Source: Apophysomyces variabilis
Taxonomy: Eukaryota > Mucoromycota > Mucoromycetes > Mucorales > Mucoraceae
Assembly (NCBI GenBank): GCA_002749535.1
Contig: MZZL01000041.1
Location: 93,058-157,057, forward strand
Length of the DNA stretch: 64,000 bases
Direction of reading: 5' to 3'
Below, piece by piece: positions 1 through 12,835 of this stretch (within the stretch, counting starts at the first letter, position 1; every line of letters starts with the position of its first letter). The translations under genes were made by a program, and so were the position numbers. Below the pieces are notes generated by a model. That model saw only the letters and a program-made list of their open reading frames with translations, had not been told where the DNA came from and did not search any database.

Positions 1-3000
1 TCCTGCGGAAAGGAACAGTGAGGAAAAATTCAGCAAAGGTATGATTGAGTCTAAAACTGGCAGCAAACCGCCCTGGATTTTACAACAATTTGCGTCTTTC
101 TCAATGAGTCAGCCTTTCATATCAATTTGAAACGAAGTATGGGTTCGTCAGAGAAGGGAACTCCTTCAATAATTACAGTGCCAACAAGTGAAGCTAACAC
201 AACATTAATTTTAGGTGCAATATCTGCAACTAGCTTTATTGATTTATCATCCGTCAACCTACCTGTGACCCATAAGGACGTGGCATCCTTGCCTTTGCAG
301 CTTGGACGATCTATTACTCATTCTCAGCGTGCATCTCCCTCTAAACTCCAATGGTAATGACACCATGTCAACCAGGCCACTAAGCTTTCCATTCGAGTCT
401 GTGCAAGGCGTAAAAAAGATCTTACCGAGCAATAGGAAGACATCTCTGGGTTCCTTTGTTTGACATCTCATTTATCACCCCTCAATCTTTCACGCACATT
501 GCCCTTTTATAACCATTAAGCCCCGCAAATATCAATAATAAGGGAAAGCCAACTTAACTACGCCATTGCGATATTAGTGCTTGTTCGGATCAGTGAGCAT
601 CCTTCCATCAAATATTTGTTCTCTTCACTTTGTTTATGAGGAGGCAAGAGATGTTGGATGCTTTCGAAAACAAGTACACGCACATTTTCGCATCAGGTAA
701 CTTCATTTCCGGGACAGAATGATGAATTGGCTGTCAATAGACTTTAATTTTCGAGAAATCAATAAAAACAAAAACTTTTTAGAATGGGAAAGGGGTGGTT
801 TCTTTTTGATAAAGGTGAAGAAAAGTTACTGTACAACAGGACCTTTTGGACGAGAAAGGAGGAAAAATATTTACATAAGCCTTGATTCCAAAGGATAATA
901 AGTGAACGAGGAAAAGAAAGAAAAGCGATATAGCCATCGTCTCTCTCACACACAATAAGAAGGTTAATTTTGAACTTGAGCTAGAAAAGGCACTCGACTG
1001 CCTGTTTGTTTGTCCCGAATGATCTGCAAGATATGTTTCATGCCTTTGCGAGCCTATGCAATACAACATTAAGTCTTTTCGTCTGTTTACCAATGACATT
1101 ATTCCCAAATTACCTTTGCTGCGTTGGCTGCGAAGCTACTTTGACCGAACCCTTCGATCCGGTTTGTCATGCCCCAGCCAAAACGAGAGATGATGCGTGC
1201 TTCGGTCTTGCAACTGGTCCATTCCGGGTGCTGATCGTGTGGTTTGAATATTTGGGTTTCTTCGATTTGCATGATTCGGACGTGGTTAAGGTTCTTTGTA
1301 CGAGTAATCATTGTGTTTGTCTTAGGATCAACCTCAGACTCCTCGATGATGAACGCTTCTGAATTTTTAAGGAACTAGAAGAACAACATATGTCAGCGTA
1401 CCATGCTTTGTAATACAAGCAAATTCATTCTCAATGACATACACTTTGAGGGAACCATTTTGGGGCTTTGCCCTTCTTTAGTATTAATCGAGTTGTTTTC
1501 AATACACCACGCTCATCCACAAAACGATCCAATACGTCCACTGCCAGAACTAATAAAGAAAACAATGGGATTTTTTTAAGTACTCAGTCTGAAGGATGCC
1601 TATAATTTTTTTGCTTACCGTGTGATGCGAATGGATTCGGATAGCGTAACCAGAACGCGAGGGTTACATTCTGCCAGGGATATCTACGTCAATTATTCTC
1701 TCTGGTTAGGTTTGTTTCCATGGGAAAAAGTGCCTTTTGAACTGCCTTACTCGTAATTAAACACATGTTGATAGAACTTCACCATGGTTGAGTAATAATT
1801 AAGAAGTAATGAATGTTGTTAGAGGGGGAGAGAAGAGAATCGAAGATCTCGTAGAAGTAATATAGCGAAGTTGAATGACAGCAGGGGGTGGAACCGAACG
1901 CGGAAGAAAACAAAGTGAGCCCACTTAAATAAGAGAAATTGGCCGTTATTTTTTTGCACGAAAGTTAACAAATAACATCTCAAACATGTGATCACACGTT
2001 CGACCTTTCATGCTCCGCTTCGGACACCTTCCCCACACTTCCATCTCGATTTGCCGCGATCTCCTTGTTATCTTTTCGTCTAGTAGTAGACAGGCAATAT
2101 GAAAGTCACTGTAAATTGAACCCATGCAGTCAATTGAGATCCATCTTTTCTTATGCGCTATACAACGCATGATCGCATAGGTACAAACATGGTTACATTG
2201 GCTTCGCCTTGGTCCTACATACCTGATAGAGACTTACGCACGGTTTCCTTTCCACTTGCTTAATGAACTAAATAGTAAGTTTGCTCGTCCATATCTAACT
2301 TTTGTAGCCTTTTGAATTGGGAAGGTAGGATCCGATAAAGATTAGTATACCCATAAAAAAACGATGTACTGATTATCTTTATTTCTCGTACATCTTTGAC
2401 CACATTGTCTGTAGCAAAGCATGAACAATAGAGAACGCACCGGGAACAAACGGACCATTGTTTGGGAATACAAGCATCTGTCACATTAGGATTCGCAAAG
2501 GAAACGAAACAGAAATTTAAATCACGCAATCTGACCTGCCAGATCTATCGCGTGATTTTTTCTTTCTCATCAAGAACGCAGGCATATTACTGTTGGTAAT
2601 GTACAGTGATCTCCTTGTGAATTCAATCTTTGATTTTGTCGTGCACACTATTCTGGATACTGCTGTTGAAGTACACAATATCTATGGGATACTATTTCTT
2701 TGCCAGGCTAATAGCTCGATTCTCGACGTGTTGCCGCGTATTACCAATCTTTACGCCGCTCTGAATAAATGTTGCCACCGTAGAAATCTATCATATGCAT
2801 CAGTGTGCAATACCATGAGATAGGCACAAAGAAACGTTCAAAAATTTGTAAATATTAGTTTCACGCACCTTTATAGCCAACATGAGCTTCGCTTGGGTTG
2901 CCGTTTCTTTGTGTTGCCATTCTTTTATTACATTGCGCAGTAGTATAATTTTTCTACCAGAATCATATCAACCGACGCAAGATGTATGAACTTGGCAGAA

Positions 3001-5116
3001 TACATTACTGCCACTTGCTTAGTAGAATAATCAACATTCAAAACATTCAACCATAGACAACAGTTGAGCAAGTTCTACACCATAAAGACCATCAGTGCAA
3101 AAACGGGGATAAGGTCATTAAAAGGTACCCTATTTATTCAAGCAGTCCAAAAAGCATCTTCGTCCAGAACTGAGCAGCTATATGTCAGCAATAATATTTA
3201 GAAGCCAATACATCAATGTAGCCCACTTTGTATTCAGTGCTCTCTGGTGAGTGGATTCAAAGAATTCCCCAGGTATTTCTCAACCGGAGTTGCGCCGTAT
3301 GGCACATTTCGCCTTTGAAAACGTTGTAACCCCTAGGCATCAATTCTTGCATTTCACGCTTTGCCATGTTTGGCGTCTTTCCAACTGGCGGCTCACATCC
3401 TATAACCTCTTTTGCCCATGTGTGTCCTTACATTCTGATACATCCAAGAGGGCCAACCTATCCGAACCCATACATCTTTGGACTATCTGTTCCCGAAACA
3501 TGTCCTAATGTCGTGGTAAAGTGGTGTAGTCTATCCTTTTTCTCTATCGTAATATTCTACTTCGTATAAATAGGCCTTTCCATCGTCGGTGTATTCCAGT
3601 AGATAATAGAGACCTTTACTCGTTTTCAAAAGGAAACCAATGTGCGAAGCAAGATATGCCGCTAAGGGCATGCTTATCATCAGGGATGCTTTTAGTATTA
3701 CACCTCCTATGTCGCCTAAATTTCACTGAACAACGTAGACTCTGAGAATTGGATTATCGGAAGACGCTTCTCGATATTCGGACTTATTGCATGTAGACGA
3801 TGTTGAGCAGGCTGACTGTGATTTAGATGACTCGGACCGCATAAAGAGAAAGGTAGTGCGAAAGGACGGAATATCATAGGAAACTACACACGTAGGTACA
3901 TAAATTTTTGTTATTTATTTATATGTACGATAATTTCCGATTGCTTTAAAGACGTTTGAATATTTCGTATATATTTCTGTATCTAGTTTTGGCAAGGTTG
4001 AGGACGTGCAGAGAGAAGCAGCTTTTTCAGAACTTCGAAGTCGTCAATTTCGTGATAAATAATCGACCAAGCTGTTCACGAAGGCAAGTGCCTTTTTTTT
4101 TTATTTTTTTTTTACTTCAGATAGCATTGTCAGCGTAGCGGCCTGTGCGTTTATTAGTAAATAACAGTTTATCTTGATAGATAAAAGAGCAACACCCATT
4201 GACAACTGTTTCTCTCCAGATATTACGAAATCAGCTACCCTGTCCATGAATGGTAATCCAATGACATTATATGGGATTTGAGTTGACAAATTCATGATAA
4301 ACATCAATAAAGTTGTACTTCAGTGATCCGGCAGGAAGGATCCTGGATTACATTCACTTTGGTTCTAATGACCTGAGAAATCTATCTGGTGGACAACACT
4401 CAAGTATAGATCGATACGCCCGAATTGAAACGGATGCCACGGAGCAACCAAGCAATTTCCAATTCCTTGGAGTGATATCGTTTCGTAGGTGCATGAGAGG
4501 AATCATTTATTAATGGTAAGACAGCAACATTATTCTCACGAATCGACCAATAGATGGTAGTTTGAGATGGCAAACGTAGTTCAAGTACAAAACGCATAAA
4601 GTTGCTATATATAGTAGTACCAACAGACAACCGTCAGTTTACAGGATTGACAGCTTTGAGTCGGTGCAAAAGCTTATTTTTCTATGCATGTCGCCAAACT
4701 TGCCAAAACTGCACTTTTATATCTTTGGCATCAACCGTGTCTACCACAACCTGAACTCGCCACAAGTGGAATGCTTACCATATTTCTTCCTTATTTGCCG
4801 TGGCCGAGCTGTATGTTATCTATAAGTCTCACGAATCAACTTCACTACTTAATACAAATTGATATTTATGCAGCTGACGCATCAGCCTACAACATCAGGT
4901 CTTTGTTTCGATACGATCAACGATCAGCATGACGTGGGAATCCGACTTAATCGTTATCCAGACAATTGAGATCTGCAAGGGTTGGACTAGTAACAACCTA
5001 ATATATTCGATTGTTCTAGGCCAATCTTCTTATCATAAAAAGACACTTATTTCTGGCTATCCTTCGCAGGATGCATTACTTGCTACATAAAGCCCGGCTA
5101 GTTCACTGCCTTGGAA
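1..5116. other. Gene-poor region
   Basis: Apart from the transposase scrap at 109-357 I see no convincing gene here. Open frames are all under 120 codons, overlap each other on both strands and lack splice-linked continuations or family motifs. The base composition is AT-rich with scattered A and T runs (for example near 4088-4112). Decayed mobile DNA is the likeliest content. Confidence 0.5.
109..357 (+). pseudogene. Tc1/mariner transposase fragment
   Basis: A conceptual translation reads FHINLKRSMG, then EKGTPSIITVPTSEANTT and LILGAISA. This order matches the part of Tc1/mariner transposases just after the first catalytic Asp (a 'F-H-I-N-x-K-R' segment, 'G-T-P-A', 'V-P-T-T-R', 'I-L-G-A-I-S'). 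The reading frame is open for only about 80 codons and stops at 355-357. No start, no second or third catalytic acid and no terminal repeats are visible, so this is a decayed internal piece. The family call rests on remembered motifs. Confidence 0.5.
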
Positions 5117-6453
5117 ATGGGCTCATCGTCGTCTACACTTGTCTCGTCGTCTTCAGTTACTTCGTCATCTGCATCAAATGACGGCAAAAAAGAAGAAGCA
5201 TTTTGCGATGATCCAATTATAAAAGTTTTCGTTGTGACCAGAAAGCTAACCATTTCAGAGGTGCCCCTTTTGGCCATTGCATTATTGTTCCCAACAGTAG
5301 GCTTGCCATTATTTGCTGTTTACAACAGTGTGCAAGAACAGTTTTTGGCAAATGGAATTCCACCAACACACACGGGGCTCCTTCTGGAAACAAGCACAGG
5401 TCATTATTATTTACTGGAATACACCAATGATTCAAAGGCGCATTTGTACGAAGTAGTATACAAGTTGAAGAAAAAGGAGGGAGATAATCAATCCGATATA
5501 ACACAGTTCGATGAATCGGATTTAGCGCATTTGTACGAAGTAGTATACAAGTTGAAGAAAAGGAGGGAGATAATCAATCCGATATAACACAGTTCGTTGA
5601 ATCGGATTTAGCGCATTTGTACGAAGTAGTATACAAGTTGAAGAAAAGGAGGGAGATAATCAATCCGATATAACACAGTTCGTTGAATCGGATTTAGCGC
5701 ATTTGTACGAAGTAGTATACAAGTTGAAGAAAAGGAGGGAGATAATCAATCCGATATAACACAGTTCGTTGAATCGGATTTAGCGCATTTGTACGAAGTA
5801 GTATACAAGTTGAAGAAAAGGAGGGAGATAATCAATCCGATATAACACAGTTCGTTGAATCGGATTTAGCGCATTTGTACGAAGTAGTATACAAGTTGAA
5901 GAAAAGGAGGGAGATAATCAATCCGATATAACACAGTTCGTTGAATCGGATTTAGCGCATTTGTACGAAGTAGTATACAAGTTGAAGAAAAGGAGGGAGA
6001 TAATCAATCCGATATAACACAGTTCGTTGAATCGGATTTAGCGCATTTGTACGAAGTAGTATACAAGTTGAAGAAAAGGAGGGAGATAATCAATCCGATA
6101 TAACACAGTTCGATGAATCGGATTTAGCGCATTTGTACGAAGTAGTATACAAGTTGAAGAAAAAGGAGGGAGATAATCAATCCGATATAACACAGTTCGA
6201 TGAATCGGATTTAGCGCATGTGATGCTTGGTCACTATCCTCCTTTGGTTGACGGGTCAGAATATATCGAGATGTGCGGATCTATATGGGAAAAAAGGCGT
6301 GTTCGAGGTGAACCACCGCGTGGGAAAACGCCAAAAGTAGCAAAACGTGAGATGCAAGAATTGATGCCCAGAGGCTACGGCCTTCTAAAGAAAGAAGTAT
6401 GTCACACGGCACAACGCAGATTGCGCGAGAGCTGGGGGATCCTTGACGATTAA
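5117..6453 (+). pseudogene. Unknown small protein gene interrupted by tandem repeat expansion
   Basis: The 5' part (ATG at 5117, stop at 5585-5587) encodes about 156 residues: a Ser-rich start, a hydrophobic stretch around residues 45-75 and then TGLLLETSTGHYYLLEYTND, an ordered, globular-looking segment I cannot assign to a family. The 3' part (6133-6453, stop TAA) encodes a different conserved-looking tail with VMLGHYPPLVDG and a basic Lys/Arg-rich stretch. Between them lies a nine-copy repeat (5438-6213). First and last copies are 87 bp and keep the frame; the seven inner copies are 86 bp, each losing one A from an A-run. The first inner copy shifts the frame into a TAA at 5585. The net shift over seven copies is not a multiple of three, so the two halves are in different frames. 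An ancestral gene with only 87-bp units would have been continuous. An assembly artefact cannot be excluded. Confidence 0.5.
5438..6213 (+). repeat. Nine-copy 86/87-bp tandem array
   Basis: Unit starts are 5438, 5525, 5611, 5697, 5783, 5869, 5955, 6041 and 6127, counted directly. Units 1 and 9 are 87 bp (29 codons, reading AHLYEVVYKLKKKEGDNQSD in part). Units 2-8 are 86 bp because a five-A run is four A. Units 2-7 carry CGTTG where units 1, 8 and 9 carry CGATG. Copies are otherwise near identical, which suggests recent amplification of a unit that already had the deletion. Confidence 0.93.
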
Positions 6454-7303
6454 AGCGAACGAAAACCGAACATATAGTTTTCTATATCGATGAATTATCT
6501 CTTTGACATCGGTCCAATATGTTGTGATTAGTGTATAGTCAAATAAAGCTACATCGACTGTTTGAACCAAAATGACTTTATGTGCCAAGGTCTTTCCAAT
6601 GCGCCAGCATAACAGTAGGTTTCTGGCCGGTTTCAGGTCCCTTGTGGCTGTGGAGACATTGACACTCAGTCTTTGAAAAGACTTCGTTAGCCTCAGTATG
6701 AAATGGTTGTGTAAGTATGCGTAAAGCATACCTACTTCTAACTATTTATATATTTCGTGGCTATACAGAACTGCTTGGTAGATCAGTGCTTGAATAACTT
6801 CAACGCTTATGCTTCTTACTATACAGGTCGTGAAGACGAGGCAGCGAACTTAGTTGGGTCTTCTCTACCCCTAAACCACATTGTCTCGAAACTATCATTA
6901 AGACCACATCTCACTTTTCCAATAAAGACCCTGTCTTGTATTCTTTAATTAACGTTGAATATCGATCATCGTCATCATGGACTTAACATGAAATTGCTAC
7001 TTTGATACATTTCTGGAAAAGTGCGTTTTACGATTGGTTCTATGTTTATATTCACGGATTGTTCTATAATCCTTCACTTCCTATCTTACTAAGGTTTTGC
7101 GCTAATTTACAACATGTTGCTATAACTATCACAAAGTCCAACCCAAGTTAATCTGCCTTAGCCAGTTGATTAGTCAAGTAAGTCAAAAGGGAAATTGCTG
7201 AATTTCTGTCTTCCAAATTATTTAGGTGACTTCACATTGAAATGCCGTTTCAGGGGAGAAAGAACAGACGAACAAGCATTCTGTTCTTTGTTCTGCAAAG
7301 AAA
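6454..7303. other. Intergenic region
   Basis: No gene supported. Short frames on both strands do not connect by plausible splice sites. The last 100 bp are the likely promoter and leader of the gene starting at 7304. Confidence 0.5.
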
Positions 7304-8769
7304 ATGTCATTGAACAAAGAATACTATGATGCGAGTATAGCCTCCGATGAATCAGATTATGGGATTACTGGCAATGGAAGCCTTAATCACCCAAGTATCG
7401 ATCGAGATCTTTATGAACTAAGTCTACCACGACACAGTTCGTTGTTATTACACACTCCACGAGGTCGGTAAGTCCCCAAGAAACAAACGGGATGACCATG
7501 ATAGTCCTGTTGACCCTGCGCAGAGTTCGACCAGCCTATGCCAAGAGAAGTAGGATGGTCTTCCGAGGTAAATAACAACTCCGCGCCCGTTAAACCTACC
7601 GATGACAGATCGTGGTTTTCGGAACCCTGCCCTACAAAGACGGACTATGCGGAAACACCACACATGACACAGTCACCATTTGGATCATCGCGAATATCTC
7701 ACGAATCGCTCATGGCAGATATACTTGATAATACCAACTATATCACATTGGAAGAACTAGACGAACATAAAAGACAACGCGAGCGAGCTTCGGCGGAACT
7801 GTTTGGGGACTATCCATCGAGGACACGCCTACGTCTTCAACGATCCTTGTGTAACACGAAACGTTATCTGCAACCGTCTCAAACACCTCTAAGCCAGCGT
7901 TCCTCATTGTCTATGGATGGCCTAGACGAGTCCTCCATATCCTCCGTGCGAAGACCTAGGAAAGGGGATCGATCATTGACCAAAGAGCGAGACATGATGA
8001 AAGAGGTTGACGAAAAATGTCAACATATAAAGGCATCACTCGAAGACCGTATCAAAGTACGTTAAAAGAACGGGCCAGATCGCAGTTGTTATTTTCTGAC
8101 CATATCTCCAATCAGATGCTTGAGCATGAATTTCAGATGGCAAAACAAGAACTGAACGAATCGAAAGAAAATCTTGAGCAGTTACGGAGGATATCAAGGA
8201 GAGTAGATCGTGGTATGTTATGCTTTGGTTATATCTGCGCGTTTATTCAAGTACTAAAGAATAAAGGACATAGAAACACAAACGAGCGCAGTAGATGAAA
8301 TAGCGATACGCCGGGAAGAGAAGCTAAAGATGGATCAGGAGGTTGAAGAAGCGCGAGCTATAAAGGTGCCTAGTCACAAAGACATGGATTTCGGATACTG
8401 ACCTATTTGTAGAAAGTCTTTGAGAATCTCGGTTTGGAGGATGTAACTGACTTGGCAAAGACGGTTACAATGTGGAAGAGCAAAGCGCGGATGCTTGATG
8501 AAATGAAAGACTATGCGAGTCGTGTAGACAGGGTCATCTGGGATACGCCTTGTTTCGCCCTTTCCGATGTCTGCGACGTACAACGACCGCTAAAGACGCA
8601 TACCGGGAAAGTGTGCAAACATCATCATGAGAAATACGAACAAGCTTTAAGAATTGCTGAGCAGGAAAGGGCGCGAGCGATCAGTTATCCGGAAAATTCA
8701 CCAGACCGACTTCGTGCAACCATGGAACGATTAAAACAATGGTCAGAGATCGTCCGACAGATCGTTTAA
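7304..8769 (+). CDS. Hypothetical coiled-coil protein, spliced
   Basis: Function unknown. A chain of in-frame exons is well supported from 7538: exon to 8056, then 8116-8212, 8274-8365 and 8413-8769 (stop TAA). The introns have GTACGT, GTATGT and GTGCCT donors, branch-like CTGAC and TACTAA, and CAG/TAG acceptors; phases agree at each join. The N-terminal half is polar and Ser/Arg-rich. The middle has long charged helices (for example KQELNESKENLEQLRRI and REEKLKMDQEVEEA) that predict coiled coil. A likely first exon starts at ATG 7304 and reads MSLNKEYYDASIASDESDYG, but its join to the next exon is unresolved: the good GTAAGT donor at 7468 leaves the wrong phase, whereas a weaker GT at 7464 fits. 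The gene could instead start at ATG 7538. It ends 173 bp from the tail of the FDXR gene on the other strand. A cytoskeletal or spindle-pole role is possible but not shown. Confidence 0.6.
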
Positions 8770-8942
8770 ATATTCCCCTTCAAACCCTCTCACAGCACCT
8801 GTCCTTTCTTGTCAGTCGTTTGTTTTCTCTCTATAAGCGGATTTTATTGTCTATTATGCTTATGTTCCAAATTACATTGTACATGATACAAGCTATATCT
8901 AGGATATTGGTTTTTCTAGGGTTTTCGTATAAAAAATTTCCA

Positions 8943-10578
8943 TTAAGAGCGTAACACGGCCAGCATATCTTCCACGCAATGGAATTTCTCACGAGGCTTG
9001 CCAATCTTCGCACCCGCTGCGAATTCGGCAGCTTCGATTTCCTTCCATTCTTGATAGCTTACTGGTCGTGAACCTCTTTCTTTCAAAACAGGGATCAAAT
9101 CTTCTGCACCACCTTTTTGTTGACCATCCAACATCGGTTTTCCTTGTTTTATATCGTTTATGATGGTATCTGCTGTTTCGTAGGCATCTGTCATTGTGGA
9201 CACGATGACTCCGGTCGGACCTCGCTTCAACCATCCAGCTGTATACAGACCAGGCAGCTAGAGGAAGAAGGTTCGCGTTATTACTTTTTGATTCCTGCTT
9301 TGAGCCTGCCCGGGCGTATGTGTATGCGTGCAGTAACTCCTTACCTCTTCTTCACCATCCAACACCTTTCCATAACGATTAGGTACGCGTCCTTGACGTT
9401 CATCAAATGGCAACCCTTCTATGGGCAAGCTTTTATATCCGATGCTTCGCAAGACAAGCCCAGTTTCCTGTGTTTCAAAGACGCCTGTGCCTACTGCTTT
9501 ACGCTGTTCTAGCGGACCCTCCAGTTGGTTCAGTTCGTACTGAATTGCTTTTACTGCAGATCCATCTGCATTGGTGATGATCTCGGATGGACTCCGCAGG
9601 AATTGTAGTGACCAAGATCGATCCCCTCCTACAGTAGATGCTCCCTTCTCCAGTAGTCCCATCAATCGTTTCAACGGTCTGGTTTTACTGAGCAGAGGAG
9701 CAGCCGCCTCAATTTCGGATTTAATGAATGAATGGTCTGCTCGGAAAGAGACACCGGGTAACGACATTTGTTCGCGCAGTTCTTTAGAAGTGAAGGATAC
9801 CTGCATGGTTTATATTATCGGACCCATTTCTTTCGTTAGAACCTAGCTCTTTTCTAATCATCCTGTTATATGACTGACCTGCAATGGACCTCTGCGCCCA
9901 ACCACATGCACATGACGGATTCGACTCTTCGATAGTGCCTCCAAGGCGTATTCGGTAATATCTGTCTTACGCAATTCATCAATAGGACTTAATAGGATGC
10001 GTGCCACATCCAAAGCGACATTTCCTTGTCCAATTACAACGGCTGTGTCCGTATCATCCAGTGGTAGTTTCAGGGATCGGTGGGCTGGATGACCGTTGTA
10101 CCAGCCAACGAATGCCCTAGCGGAATCCACACCATAGACGTCTTCGTTTGGAACACCTAATCTCCGATCCTCACTTGCACCATAGGAAAACAGAATCGCA
10201 TCATAGTGTTGCTTCAGTTCAGGGACCGTCAAATGTTGCCCAATGTGAACATTGCCCAAAAATCGGAATCGTGCGTCTTCAGCCACCTTGTCAAATGTGC
10301 TCATGACATTCTAATTGTTTCATTGCATAAATTAATAAGAGTGGTAAGTGTTTTTTGACGACGCTCACCTTCACTTCTGGGTGATCGGGGGCTACACCAA
10401 AGCGAACAAGACCGTGGGGAACAGGAAGACTGTCATACATGTCAATGGCCACGTCCGGGCATTCTTTCAGTAATCTATGCGAAGTATAGAATCCTGCAGG
10501 ACCGCTCCCCACCACAGCAAGGCGAAAGGGGGATGTTGCTGCTGCTGCCGAAGTGAATGCTCGGGTCAAATAGGTCAT
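8943..10578 (-). CDS. FDXR: NADPH:adrenodoxin (ferredoxin) oxidoreductase, mitochondrial
   Basis: A flavoprotein that passes electrons from NADPH to mitochondrial ferredoxin, used for iron-sulfur cluster and heme A synthesis (yeast Arh1). Four exons join in phase: 10369-10578, 9879-10310, 9345-9800 and 8943-9257, giving 470 residues, close to the usual 460-490. After a short Ala/Ser/Thr-rich, Arg-containing leader (likely mitochondrial targeting) comes the FAD-binding LAVVGSGPAGFYTSHRLL at about residues 20-37, then VPHGLVRFGVAPDHPEVK, diagnostic for this family. The NADPH-binding site VVIGQGNVALDVARIL is near residue 150, and HVVGRRGPLQVSFT follows. The C-terminal part has LYTAGWLKRGPTGVI, the expected second FAD contact. 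Introns have GTGAGC, GTCAGT and GTAAGG donors. Nothing is missing. It is transcribed away from the 2.2-kb gap that precedes the adenylyl cyclase gene. Confidence 0.95.
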
Positions 10579-12835
10579 ATCAGGGGTATTTCAGGCAGTT
10601 CGGGAAAGCCGGGCAAGCAGAATTCCCGCTCATTCTTAAAAGGCTTCCACTCATGTCTTTTTCTCCGCAATGACTAAGCATGGATACGTATGTTTTGATT
10701 GGGTAAACATAGGAGAAGCAGGTTGACGATAAAAGACAACATGGTCAATGTTGCCGTTGTCTCTCTTGTCATTGTTATTATTTGCAAAAAGGATTGCTCT
10801 GTTCATATCAGGAATGAATGAGAATATTCTCAAATAAACAAAGATTGGAAAAGCTCTTGTGCTTCAATGATCATTCTCGATGGACGGATCTCGGACCGAT
10901 AATTTACCGCAGTACACCGAACATTGGATAAAGTTACCGAATGGAATGGAGAATACTGAGTTGTCTTTGATTGAACTACAGAATACCAAGAGGTACTCTC
11001 CATCTCTCTCTCTCTCTTTTATTCACCCGTTTTGGTGACATGGACCTTGTATCACCAGTGCGCACGGTCAATCAGCTCAATGCACAAAATACGGCTTTTA
11101 TGTGGCACAGGCGTCGATGCCATGCATTCTTATTACTCATGCGGAATTGATGCTTATTTACCGCTCTGGTCGAAGAGCTTATCAAAGTTCCTGCTGTGAC
11201 ACCACCAAAGGACTTTAACATCGATGTAACAGAATGACTTTATTTCTTTCTTGTTTCCGATGGATAACCGTTCTATAGCGACAGGTATCATGCTTATTTT
11301 CTCAATGTTTCATATTGCGTATCATTCCCACGTAATAAAATATGGAAGCAGAATGCATTGCGGATCGTGTGAATGCGAACTTATATGTAGCACAAACCTT
11401 CTAACTTCTTCGACACTTGTTATCAGCGCAATTACATCACTTCTCATCAGCTAAAGTGGTCTTAATTAAGGTCACTAACATAATAGACTGCATCACATCC
11501 ATCGCTATCACTGGTACCGCTAAATAAACGTAAGGCTAAGGAGTATATTAATACGTTGGTGTGCATCAACACAAATCAAATGCATACATCTTGTATCCAC
11601 AAAATTTATAATCAGTCCTACTGCAGCCAAATATTTTGATATTCAAACCCCATGTTTCTCAGCATTCCAGATATAATGCTGTTACAAAACTTGCTGATCC
11701 ACCTAGCCAGCCTTGATCCATAGTACACAACTCATGTTTGTTGATTCTGCTGCATCTGACAGTGGGAAAGATCAGACTATCACAGTAGCGTTCCATGGCT
11801 AAAGTGAGGCCATTGAAAATAACAAATAGGTAATGGTAACATTTGATATACATTACTTGTAGTCATCGTGACTGATAGTTACGGATGCTTTAAGCATGTT
11901 CAAAGTCAGACATTAGCGTCGATCAATGGGCTGGGCAGTTTTTCTCTATAAAGTATTGCGCACCGTATCCCATTTTGGATGGACAAATACCTACACTGCA
12001 CAAGAACTCTACCATATTTAAGTACTTTTGTGTTTAGTAGAGGTGGGGCAACAAAAAGGAATTCAAAGATCATAGCCGAGGCTGGAAAAAAAACGAATGC
12101 AACGACCAAGGACTCCTGCTATAGATTCTGGATATGAGTCTATTGCATGTATCCACTAAGGTCATTCCACTATGCAGATGGGTTACAATAATAATTCACG
12201 AATCAATTTCGCGGGTACTAAAATAGCCTGTGGTATAATCTGACAGCATTCAGTTTGCTGATCTGTCTTGGTAAGCCAAATAATCCGATGCCCGAATTCA
12301 GATCTACAGAGACAGGTGAAAGTGAAAACTTTAGGCAATTGCTTATCCCTTTGTTTTATATAGTAGCTTAAGTTACCTAGAGTTATGATTTTGCCTAGAC
12401 TGAGCCATTCGGTAGGGTAAAATAGAAAAAATTAAAGCAACGTGACAGGTGGAAAGCTTTGCTGAGCCAAACTGCTTCTGGTAAAGCAAATGAACATAAC
12501 AGGGACTCTGGATTTACTTTAATAAAAGTTGACCAAACTGGGCTAAAGGTTGCTTTGATTGCTTTGGAAGGGGGCTGAAGGCACATCAAGGGCACAGGTA
12601 TCGAGATAGAGAAAAAGAGTAATCACCCAAGCTCGGAAGCGCATGAACAATTTCCCACAATTTAAGGTTCTGGCTCAGCCATTTTTCCCTTAGCGAAATA
12701 TAGACGCTCTAAACCCATCGCCTTCTTTTTTCCCAACAACCTTCATTGTCTAGTGTGCACGATATTGGTGTAACGAAGAGAAATCTGTGGAGATAATCGC
12801 TATTCCGCTCATTCAAGCCTGGGGTATGCTTCGTG
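10579..12835. other. Intergenic region between divergent genes
   Basis: This 2.2-kb stretch lies between the FDXR start and the cyclase start. It holds only short, unconnected open frames. A CT-dinucleotide run near 11001-11018 is the only low-complexity feature of note. I see no transposase motif or RNA gene. Confidence 0.5.

Noticed and set aside
5438..6213. Idea that the 86/87-bp units are a CRISPR array or introns
   Set aside because: Units are contiguous without spacers, so not CRISPR. Splicing from GTACGA in one unit to TTTAG of another does not restore the downstream frame.
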